DNA of 64,000 nucleotides from Pseudomonadota bacterium (GTDB taxonomy: Bacteria > Myxococcota > Myxococcia > Myxococcales > Myxococcaceae), in contig JAFAAN010000174.1 of NCBI GenBank assembly GCA_023426545.1, positions 1-64,000 of the forward strand, written 5' to 3'. Shown here piece by piece: positions 57,263-64,000 of this stretch (the first letter of the stretch is position 1; each line of letters begins with the position of its first letter). Under the pieces are notes generated by a model, which saw only the letters and a list, made by a program, of their open reading frames with translations, was not told the DNA's origin and ran no database searches. The translations under genes were made by a program, and so were the position numbers.

Positions 57263-60200
57263 TCAGCCGATGATGCCCTCGCAGGCGCACGCGCTCGGGT
57301 TGCAGGTCGCGTTCGGCCCGCAGCCACCGCAGTCCGGCTTGCAGACGCACGCGCACGCGTTGGCGTCCGGCTGGTACCGGTCACCGCAGTTCAGCGCGCC
57401 CGTATCACACACGCAGCCGCACGCGTTCGCGTCGAACGTGAAGCCCGGCGCGCAGCTCGCCGACTGGACGCACGTGCACGAGCAGGTGTCCGTGTTGCAC
57501 GTCTCGTAGGTGCCGCACGCGCCGCCGCAGTCCGGTGCGCAGGTGAAGTCGCACACCGCGGGGTCCGTGTTGCAGACCTGCCCCGGTGCACCACCACCGC
57601 CGCAGTCCGACGGGCACTCGCACTTGTCCGTGGTGCGATTGCACGTCAGCTTGCCGTCGCAGAAGTCCGGGTCGTCCGGGTCGTGGTGCGGGTCCGCCGC
57701 GCACGGCGCGGGGATGCCGTCCGGGTTGGACGTGCGGTCCGACCAGTAGCGGTAGGACAGCGCCGCCTGCGTGGTGCCCGGCGTCTGGGGACGGCAACCG
57801 CCGAAGAACGACACCGCGCGGCTGATGCCGTCCACGTCGAAGCCGTGGATGCGGCTGCGCGGCAGGTCCGCCGGCGTGGGGCACTGGCTCGGGTTCTGCA
57901 CCGCGCCCATCGCCACCTTCAGCGAGGCGCCGATGGGCGGCTTCAGCGTGCGGTAGCCCACGGAGGCGATGACGCTGTCGATGATGGCGTTGATGGTGGT
58001 GGTGATGGACGCCGCGTCCCGGATGCTGCCGTAGACGCCGCCGGTGGCCTGGATGATGTCCAGGTGCCGCGGGTTGCGGGGGTCCTCCTGAACCTGGCAC
58101 CAGGTGCTGGTGTCGTTGGTGGCGTTCTCATGCGGGCAGAGGATGCCGTGCACGTCGATGGGCTGGTCGAGCGGATTGCGGTTCGTCCCCACGGTGTTGC
58201 CCGTACCCAGGAAGTACTGGCTGTACTGCTCCACGGTGCCGCTGGACTGGTCCCGGGTGTCCGTCAGGACGACCACGACCACCTTGGCACCCGCGCGGAA
58301 GCGCGTGTCCTCCGTGCCACCGGCCGAGGCGAGCAGGTTGATGACGGAGCGCGCGGCCTCCAGCGGACGCTCCACGCCGTTTCCGTTCTGCCCCACCCAG
58401 CACTCGGTGTTGGCGGAACAGGTCGTGGGCTTGGTCCCCGTGGGGATGGTGATGCCCGAGCACTGGCCACCACTACAGGTACTGTTCTGCGTCAGCCAGG
58501 CCCGGAACTGGTTGATGTTATCGGTGAAGCCACGCAGCACCCCCGAGTTCGACCCGCTGCTATAGGTATAGGTGGTGGTCACCATCGCCAGGCGCCAGTC
58601 CAGCGACGCGTTGGCGAGCTTGTCCGCCACGGCCGAGGCCGCGTTGGCCAGCGACTGCTGCGACGAGGCCATGGAGCCGCTGTCGTCCACGACGAAGATG
58701 AAGTCCACCACCGCCCTCCGCACGGTGAACTTCTCGCACTGCACCGCGTCCGCGTCGCCGAACTGCGCCAGGGCCGAGCCGCCGGCCGTGTCCGCCGTCG
58801 TGAAGAGGCTGCCCGTCTCGTTGTAGCGGGCGGTGGGGGTGATGGCGAGGACCACCACCACGCTCTGGTCGGAGCGGTGGACGTACTGCGCCTGCATGGT
58901 GAAGGGCCCGGTGATGCCGGCCGTCCCCGTCAGCTCACCCGTGCTCCCCGGCACCAGCGAGCGGACCAGGGTGTTGGTGAACGTCTTCAGGTCGGTGTTG
59001 CCCGACATGGCGTAGCGCGCCGACAGCGCCGCGTAGCCGTCCCAGGTGGTGAAGGTCTGCTGGAAGTCGCGCGTGGCGGTGTTGAACGACGCCGCGCGGA
59101 TGCCCGCCTCGTCAGCCGTGGGCGTCGACGACGTGCCCACCCGGCCGCGCTTGTACGCAATCAGCGTCACCTGCTTGGTGGCGTCCCAGCCGATGATGCC
59201 CACGCCCGTGTTGCCGGAGCGGATGGTGCGCAGGTTGGCGTCCGTGAAGGTGGACGGCAGCGCCAGCCGCAGGTCTCCACCGTTCTCCTCCTTGAACGTG
59301 ACGGTGCGCAGGTTCGACGTGCGGCACGCCTGGCCCGCCGGCGTGCCGGCCGCGCCGTCGCTGGGGTCGTTCGGGTTCAGCTCGCCCTCGTCCACGCGGC
59401 CGTTCTGGTTGGAGTCCTCGGCACCATCCATGATGCCGTCACCGTCCGTGTCCGGGTTCGTCGGGTTCGTGGTCGTGGTGGGGTCCGCGTCGCCCACGTA
59501 GCCGCAGTCCTGACGCGGCGCCTGCGCCGTCGTCACGCCCCGCTCGACGCCGTCCAGAAGGCCGTCGCCGTCCGTGTCCGGGTTCGTCGGGTCCGTCTCG
59601 CCCGGGTCCACCCGGCCGTTGCCGTTGGTGTCCTCGCCGCGGAAGCCGTTGCGGCCGGGACCGTCCTGCAGGCCGTCACAGTCGGTATCCGTCAGGCGCG
59701 GGTCCGTCTCACCGGAGTCCACGCGGCCGTTGTGGTTCTTGTCCTCGACGCCGTCCGGGATGCCGTCGCCGTCCGTGTCGGGGTTGTGCGGGTCCGTGCC
59801 CGTCGCAATCTCAATCGAGTCCGGGATGCCGTCGAAGTCCGAGTCCAGCACGGACGCGGCGCAGTCCGCGACGCGCGGGTCCGTCTCATTGCCGTCCACG
59901 ATGCCGTTGCGGTTGACGTCCTCGTCACCATCCGCGCAGGTGTCTCCGTCCGTGTCCGGGTTGAGCGGGTCGGTGCCCGTGCGAACCTCCAGCCCGTCGT
60001 CCAGGCCGTCACCGTCGGTGTCGCGCTTGCGCGGGTCCGTCTCACCGGGGCTCACCACGCCGTTGCGGTTGGCGTCCTCCACGCCGTCGGCCAGGCCGTC
60101 GCCGTCCGAGTCGATGGCGTTCGGGTCCGTCTCGCCCGGGTCCCTCCGGCCGTTGCGGTTGAGGTCCTCCAGGCCGTCCGGGATGCCGTCACCATCCGTG

Positions 60201-60652
60201 TCCGCCAGCACCGGCGAGGTGCGCGTGCTCGGGTCCTGGTCTCCGGGGAAGTTGCAGTTGGGGTCGGGGCTGCTCGTGCGGCCCACCTCCACGCCGTCGC
60301 GGATTCCGTCACCATCCGTGTCGCGCAGGCCGGGGTCCGTCTTCAGACCTCCGGGGTACACGGTGGAGAACTCCTCCGCGTCCGTCAGGCCATCACAGTC
60401 AGAGTCCTTGAAGGGGTTTTCCGGGTCATCGATGTCAGTGGGGACGCGGCCCGGATCAGGGTCGGGATCGGGAATGACGCCAGCGTCTTCTTCGAGCGTG
60501 CCGCCGTCGTCGCCGCTGTCTCCGCCACCGTCCGCGCCCGCGTCGGTGTTCGGTTGTGGATTAGGGTCGGGATCGTCCCCACCGCCGCAGCCAGTCAGCA
60601 ACGACGCTGCCAGCAACGCGCAGGTGAAGAACTTCATCAGGGGGTTGCGCAT
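57263..60652 (-). CDS. TSP3-repeat / vWA-domain surface lipoprotein
   Basis: 1129 residues. Lipobox LLTGC at about residue 21; then an acidic Asp/Pro-rich linker (25-75). Residues 75-435 are thrombospondin-type-3 Ca2+-binding repeats of the form DTDGDGIPDGLED with many NRNGRVDPGETDP variants. A beta-rich linker precedes a vWA domain (about 645-860) with the MIDAS start FIFVVDDSGSM (DxSxS intact). The C terminus (990-1129) is Cys-rich (CECPSDC, CDFTCAPDCGGAC, CSCTCVQ, CVCKPDCGGC). It is therefore a long, Ca2+-stabilised, metal-dependent adhesion protein of the outer surface. Start ATG 60652 (GGAG upstream) is preferred over the internal ATG at 60637. A weak promoter (TACAAT complement at 60709-60714) is noted. 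Confidence 0.9.
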   Translation of the reverse strand: MRNPLMKFFTCALLAASLLTGCGGGDDPDPNPQPNTDAGADGGGDSGDDGGTLEEDAGVIPDPDPDPGRVPTDIDDPENPFKDSDCDGLTDAEEFSTVYPGGLKTDPGLRDTDGDGIRDGVEVGRTSSPDPNCNFPGDQDPSTRTSPVLADTDGDGIPDGLEDLNRNGRRDPGETDPNAIDSDGDGLADGVEDANRNGVVSPGETDPRKRDTDGDGLDDGLEVRTGTDPLNPDTDGDTCADGDEDVNRNGIVDGNETDPRVADCAASVLDSDFDGIPDSIEIATGTDPHNPDTDGDGIPDGVEDKNHNGRVDSGETDPRLTDTDCDGLQDGPGRNGFRGEDTNGNGRVDPGETDPTNPDTDGDGLLDGVERGVTTAQAPRQDCGYVGDADPTTTTNPTNPDTDGDGIMDGAEDSNQNGRVDEGELNPNDPSDGAAGTPAGQACRTSNLRTVTFKEENGGDLRLALPSTFTDANLRTIRSGNTGVGIIGWDATKQVTLIAYKRGRVGTSSTPTADEAGIRAASFNTATRDFQQTFTTWDGYAALSARYAMSGNTDLKTFTNTLVRSLVPGSTGELTGTAGITGPFTMQAQYVHRSDQSVVVVLAITPTARYNETGSLFTTADTAGGSALAQFGDADAVQCEKFTVRRAVVDFIFVVDDSGSMASSQQSLANAASAVADKLANASLDWRLAMVTTTYTYSSGSNSGVLRGFTDNINQFRAWLTQNSTCSGGQCSGITIPTGTKPTTCSANTECWVGQNGNGVERPLEAARSVINLLASAGGTEDTRFRAGAKVVVVVLTDTRDQSSGTVEQYSQYFLGTGNTVGTNRNPLDQPIDVHGILCPHENATNDTSTWCQVQEDPRNPRHLDIIQATGGVYGSIRDAASITTTINAIIDSVIASVGYRTLKPPIGASLKVAMGAVQNPSQCPTPADLPRSRIHGFDVDGISRAVSFFGGCRPQTPGTTQAALSYRYWSDRTSNPDGIPAPCAADPHHDPDDPDFCDGKLTCNRTTDKCECPSDCGGGGAPGQVCNTDPAVCDFTCAPDCGGACGTYETCNTDTCSCTCVQSASCAPGFTFDANACGCVCDTGALNCGDRYQPDANACACVCKPDCGGCGPNATCNPSACACEGIIG

Positions 60653-60708
60653 CGTCTTTGACTCCAGTGACTCCGACTCGAGGTGGGGGTGAGTCGAAGC
60701 AGACTTCC

Positions 60709-60737
60709 ATTGTAGAGAACGATTGAGGACTTTCCGA
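60709..60737 (-). promoter_or_regulatory. Weak promoter for the vWA lipoprotein
   Basis: On the minus strand, TACAAT (60714-60709) is one base from the -10 consensus, with a poor -35 (TCGGAA) at 17-base spacing. It lies 57 bases before the ATG at 60652. Confidence 0.3.
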
Positions 60738-60841
60738 GTCCCTGCTCCCCCTGGGGCAACTCTGAGTCGGGGTCCAGATGCTCCCCGTCCAGTGACGAAG
60801 GCGGATTGTGCCCAGACTGTTGGTAAACGGGGTTCGCGGGG

Positions 60842-61717
60842 ATGTGGCGCTCGGCTATCGTCAGGGCCGTGCCCGTCTTTGGCCTTGCGGCATTGTGGAA
60901 CGGCTCGGCGCCCCCTGAGCGCGTGGCGGCCTGGGTGGAAGGGATTGGCGAGGTGCTCACCTCCGCGCAGTCGCTCCAGCTGGTGGTGGCCTTGCGCCCG
61001 GAGGACGCGGGCATCGAGCTGAAGGTGGAGGCCCCCGGCTATCCACGCGCCGCGGTGGAGCGGCTCGCCGAGGACGTGAAGCGCAGCGGTGGCACCTTCG
61101 TGGAGCTGTGGCGCCTGCCCAAGGCGGAGCGTGACGCGTTCCGCGCGTCGACGTTTGGAGGTGGCGTCACGTACCGGGGTGAGGAGCGCGCCGCCGCCGC
61201 CCGCGCCCTCCAGCAGCACCTGTCCAGCCTCCCGGTGAGCGACGTGCGCCCCGCAGGCCCCGGTGGCGGCGACGCCCCCCAGGGCGGCACGAAGCCCGCA
61301 GCCTCGCCGGGTCCGCTCGCCGCGCCGCCCACGGACGCGCCTGCCTCCCCGCCAGTTCCCCTGTTCCACCAGGTGCCTGTCCGCCCGGCGGAGGGTCCGC
61401 AGCGGCGCGGGCGCCGCTTCGCGGTGAAGCTGGAGATGGAGTTCCGGACCGAGCTGGACTTCGTGCGGGAGCACGCCCTCAACATCTCCAACGGCGGCCT
61501 CTTCGTGCGCACCGCGCACCGGCCCCAGCCCGACAGCGTCGTCACCGTGGACGTGAAGCTGCCCAACGGCGAGCGCCTCCAGGGCGACGCGGTGGTGGTC
61601 CATGTGGTGGACGACCCGTACACGGGCGGCGTGGGCCTGGCGTTCCTCAACGACGACGCCACGTTCGCCCAGACGCTGGACCGGTATCTGGCGAGTCTGG
61701 CCGGCGACGCGGGCTGA
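60842..61717 (+). CDS. PilZ (TIGR02266-like) c-di-GMP receptor
   Basis: 291 residues. The C-terminal 100 residues are a PilZ domain: RRGRRFAVKLEMEF (the RxxxR element) and LNISNGGLFVRT (the [DN]xSxxG element), followed by the GDAVVVHVVDD and GVGLAFLND strands; this is the TIGR02266 variant common in Myxococcota. The N-terminal region (1-95) is an unrecognised domain, possibly a sensor, and residues 130-185 form a Pro/Ala-rich linker. PilZ proteins bind cyclic di-GMP and alter motility or secretion. ATG 60842 is the first start; a GTG at 60869 would remove nine residues. It ends 2 bases before the Ser/Thr kinase gene, so the two form an operon. Confidence 0.88.
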   Translation: MWRSAIVRAVPVFGLAALWNGSAPPERVAAWVEGIGEVLTSAQSLQLVVALRPEDAGIELKVEAPGYPRAAVERLAEDVKRSGGTFVELWRLPKAERDAFRASTFGGGVTYRGEERAAAARALQQHLSSLPVSDVRPAGPGGGDAPQGGTKPAASPGPLAAPPTDAPASPPVPLFHQVPVRPAEGPQRRGRRFAVKLEMEFRTELDFVREHALNISNGGLFVRTAHRPQPDSVVTVDVKLPNGERLQGDAVVVHVVDDPYTGGVGLAFLNDDATFAQTLDRYLASLAGDAG

Positions 61718-61719
61718 GC

Positions 61720-62643
61720 ATGGAGGACGTGCGGGAAATCTGGCCTCGCGACCATGGCCGCTTCGAGCTGCTGTCCCGGCTCGGACGGGGCGGTATGGCG
61801 GAGGTGTTCCTCGCGCGGATGAAGCACGGCCCACATGCCGGAGCGCACGTGGCCCTCAAGCGCGTGAGGCCCGAGCGCACGCGAGACCCGGAGGCCCACG
61901 AGCAGCTGCTGCATGAAGCGGAGCTCGCGCGCTGCCTGCGCCACCCGTACATCGTCGGCTTCGTGGAGTACGGCGAGCTGCCGGACGGCGGCTACCTCGC
62001 GCTGGAGCTGGTGGAAGGGCCGGACCTGGGCCGCGTGCTGGCGCGGTGCCGCCGCCGCCGCATCGAGCTGCCCGTCGACATCTCCGTGCTCATCGTCCGG
62101 CAGGTGCTGGAGGCCCTCGCGCACGCGCACCATGCCGTCAGCACCACGGGCCGCCCCCTGGGCGTGGTGCACTGTGACGTGTCCCCGCACAACGTGCTGC
62201 TGTCCCGCACAGGCGAAGTGAAGCTGACGGACTTCGGCGTGGCCCGCTCGCGCGCGGGCGCGGTGAAGGACACCCGGCGGCTGGGCAAGCAGCACTACCG
62301 CTCCCCGGAGCTGCTCGCGGGCGACGTGTCCGTGGCGGTGGACCTGTGGGCGGCGGCGGTGCTGCTCTACGAGCTGCTGGCGCTGGAGTCGCCCTTCCCC
62401 TCCGGCCCGGAGGAGCAGGTGGCGTCCTCCATCCGCGGCGGCCGGGTGACGCCGGTGCGCAGGCACGCGCCCGAGGTGCCGGACGCGCTGGCGCTGGTGC
62501 TGGACCGCGCGCTGGCGCCCGTCCCCTCGCAGCGCTTCAGCTCCGCGGAGCAGTTCGCCCGCGCCCTGGCGCCGCTGAGCGATGACCGCGTGGCCACGCC
62601 CCTGGCCGTGGCCGCGGTGGTGCGCGGGCTGATGGAGACCTGA
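61720..62643 (+). CDS. Eukaryote-type Ser/Thr protein kinase
   Basis: 307 residues, a lone kinase domain without membrane segment or C-terminal sensor. Gly-rich loop LGRGGMAEVFLA (21-32), ATP-binding Lys47 (VALKRV), alpha-C Glu in HEAEL, catalytic loop HCDVSPHN (His151, Asp153) and DFG Asp171 are intact; the activation region has LGKQHYRSPELL. The Cys in place of Arg in the HRD motif is common in myxobacterial kinases of the RD-less class. The cytoplasmic kinase is coupled to the c-di-GMP receptor upstream (2-base gap), suggesting that the two act in one signalling branch. Its substrates are unknown. Confidence 0.92.
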   Translation: MEDVREIWPRDHGRFELLSRLGRGGMAEVFLARMKHGPHAGAHVALKRVRPERTRDPEAHEQLLHEAELARCLRHPYIVGFVEYGELPDGGYLALELVEGPDLGRVLARCRRRRIELPVDISVLIVRQVLEALAHAHHAVSTTGRPLGVVHCDVSPHNVLLSRTGEVKLTDFGVARSRAGAVKDTRRLGKQHYRSPELLAGDVSVAVDLWAAAVLLYELLALESPFPSGPEEQVASSIRGGRVTPVRRHAPEVPDALALVLDRALAPVPSQRFSSAEQFARALAPLSDDRVATPLAVAAVVRGLMET

Positions 62644-62648
62644 GCCCG

Positions 62649-64000
62649 CTACGCCACCTGCTGCCCCGCGGCGAGGGGCACCATGCCCAGGTCGCCCTCC
62701 ACCACCAACCGGCTGCGGCCTCCGCCCTGCTTCACCACCCGCACCTGCACGCCAATGCGCTCGGCCATGCCGCTGACGTGGGAGATGATGCCCACCTGCC
62801 GGCCCGTGGCCTGGAGCGCGTCCAGTGTGGCCAGGGCCACCTCCAGCGTCTCCGGGTCCAGCGTGCCGAAGCCCTCGTCGATGAAGAGCGTCTCCACCTG
62901 CGTCGTCTCCGACGAGAGGGAGGCCAGCCCCAGCGCGAGCGCGAGCGACACCAGGAAGCTCTCGCCCCCGGACAGGCTGGCCACGCTGCGCACCTCGTCG
63001 CCCATGTCCCCGTCCACTACCTGGAGGTCCAGGTCGTGTCCGGGCACGCGCATCAGCCGGTAGCGCCGCGCCAGCTCCCGCAGGTGCGCATTGGCATGCA
63101 GCAACAGCGCGTCCAGCGTGAGGCTCTGGGCGAAGACCTTGAAGCGCTTGCCGTCATGCGAGCCGATGAGGTCCCCCAGCGCCTTCCACACCTCCGCCGC
63201 GCGGCGGCCTTCCTCCAGGGCCGCGGCCTCGGCGCCGTGCCGCGCCCGCGCGGCGTCGTCCGCCTCCAGCCGGGCGTGCAGGGTGGCCTCCGCGTGACGG
63301 CGCGCCTCGACCTCCGCGCGCAGGTGCTCGCACGCGGGCCCCGCCTCCTGCTCCGAAAGCGCTGGAGGGCCGGACGCCTCGTGCCGCGTCCGCCGCTCGC
63401 TCCGCTCCGCCAGCACAGCGGTGGCCTGCGAGAGCGCCTCGCGCAGCGCCGCCAGGGCCCGGGCCTCCGCTTCACGCCAGGCCGCGTCGTACGCCAGCAG
63501 TGACCGCACGGCATCCAGGGTGGTCCCACGCGCGGACAGGCGCGCGGACAGCGCGGCGCCCTCCGACTCACGCAGCGCCAGCGCCTCCTCCCTGGCGCGC
63601 ACGGCGTCCTCGGCGCGCGCGGTGGCGACCCGCACCGCCTGGTTCGCCGCCTCGGCGCGCTCCCGGGCCTGCTCGAAGGCCGACTCCGTGGCCTCCCGCC
63701 GGGCTTCCAGCTCGGCGCGGACCTCCGCCGTGGGACGGCCCTGCAACAGCGCCGCGCGCGCCCGGGCCAGCTCGCCGCGCTCCGCGTCCTTCCGCGCGGC
63801 GAAGGCCCGGTGCTCCTCCGCGTGACGGGCGCTCACCTCCACCTGCCCCTGCGCCCTGGCGCGCTGCTGCTGCTCCGCGGCCTCGCCCGCCTCCGCCTTC
63901 AGCCGCGCCTCCTCCTTCCCCTTCCACATCGCCACCCGCTCGCCACACTTGCGGCGGAAGGTGGCCGGGTCCTCCTCCAGCTTCCGGTCCCAGCCCGCGT
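62649..64000 (-). CDS. sbcC: SbcC exonuclease subunit, C-terminal part (5' end beyond window)
   Basis: At least 450 residues; the frame stays open to the right edge, so only the second half of the protein is seen. The visible part starts as a long Glu/Ala/Arg-rich coiled coil (63300-64000) and ends with the ABC half: KRFKVFAQSLTLDALL, VASLSGGESFLVSLALALGL (signature), ETLFIDEGFGTLD (Walker B) and ISHVSGMAERI (D-loop/H-loop region). SbcC with SbcD forms an ATP-dependent nuclease that opens DNA hairpins and cuts double-strand ends. Its stop lies 6 bases from the kinase stop on the opposite strand. The sbcD gene would be expected upstream, outside the window. Confidence 0.93.
   Translation of the reverse strand, partial: AGWDRKLEEDPATFRRKCGERVAMWKGKEEARLKAEAGEAAEQQQRARAQGQVEVSARHAEEHRAFAARKDAERGELARARAALLQGRPTAEVRAELEARREATESAFEQARERAEAANQAVRVATARAEDAVRAREEALALRESEGAALSARLSARGTTLDAVRSLLAYDAAWREAEARALAALREALSQATAVLAERSERRTRHEASGPPALSEQEAGPACEHLRAEVEARRHAEATLHARLEADDAARARHGAEAAALEEGRRAAEVWKALGDLIGSHDGKRFKVFAQSLTLDALLLHANAHLRELARRYRLMRVPGHDLDLQVVDGDMGDEVRSVASLSGGESFLVSLALALGLASLSSETTQVETLFIDEGFGTLDPETLEVALATLDALQATGRQVGIISHVSGMAERIGVQVRVVKQGGGRSRLVVEGDLGMVPLAAGQQVA

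Noticed and set aside
59360..60430. Dense tandem DNA repeat that could suggest a CRISPR or minisatellite array
   Set aside because: The repeats are codon-phased units of the DxDGDGxxDG Ca2+-binding motif inside the lipoprotein gene; spacer-like segments also code.
57683..60661. Very long open frame on the plus strand opposite the vWA lipoprotein (similar long frames at 1923-5495 and 28434-31355)
   Set aside because: Antisense shadows of GC-rich genes. The residue composition is Arg/Ala/His-rich without domains, no ribosome binding sites or signal peptides are seen, and the opposite strand has clear families.

Overview
The window is very GC-rich DNA with the gene content of a predatory myxobacterium (Myxococcota; Myxococcus/Corallococcus-like). 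The family evidence is a DUF2378 (TIGR02265) protein, a myxobacterial PilZ (TIGR02266-like) protein, an eukaryote-type Ser/Thr kinase, a CorE-like ECF sigma factor with a Cys-rich tail, an MXAN_0977-type di-heme enzyme with its four-Cys partner, and many large lipoproteins. The species cannot be named from the sequence alone. I saw no rRNA, tRNA or CRISPR array.

Left part (1-24.8 kb): a BamC-like lipoprotein (cut by the edge) and a ferritin-like protein. Then comes a tight five-gene minus-strand operon (11022 to 1590) of exported proteins: a CxxCH-bearing DUF1549/DUF1588-like protein, a small lipoprotein, a Tat-exported DUF1501 protein, a CxxCH-bearing lipoprotein and a giant FG-GAP lipoprotein. 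It is followed by a DUF420 membrane protein, a subtilisin-like lipoprotein and an Lhr helicase. Next is a LodB/GoxB-like flavoprotein whose expected partner, the LodA-type CTQ oxidase, is reduced to a 41-codon stub. An orphan ABC ATPase, the DUF2378 protein, a REC-PAS-histidine kinase and a cysteine-synthase-like enzyme complete this part.

Middle part (24.8-46.3 kb) is a copper/heavy-metal region: a Cys/His-rich secreted protein, CusC-, CusB- and CusA-like efflux proteins, a peptidoglycan amidase, a Rieske oxygenase, a 16-Cys copper-storage protein, a copper P-type ATPase divergent from a ClC channel, the mbnP-mbnH pair, a GIY-YIG protein and the CorE-like sigma factor. It is interrupted at 38.5-42.4 kb by a compositionally different, rearranged segment. 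That segment holds an IS4-family transposase, an IS4 remnant, a broken di-heme peroxidase fragment and two paralogous six-Cys mini-lipoproteins.

Right part (46.3-64 kb): an aspartate-to-methionine locus, namely a promoter, a candidate SAM-I/IV-like riboswitch, an aspartokinase/homoserine dehydrogenase fusion, two overlapping trans-sulfuration enzymes and metN-metI-metQ. After it come a metallo-hydrolase, an M14 peptidase, a TSP3/vWA lipoprotein, the PilZ protein, the Ser/Thr kinase and the C-terminal part of SbcC running off the right edge.

The most unusual signals are the LodA stub plus orphan LodB, the candidate SAM riboswitch, the 21-bp tandem operator-like repeats, the two six-Cys lipoproteins around the IS, and the dense clustering of copper-handling functions.
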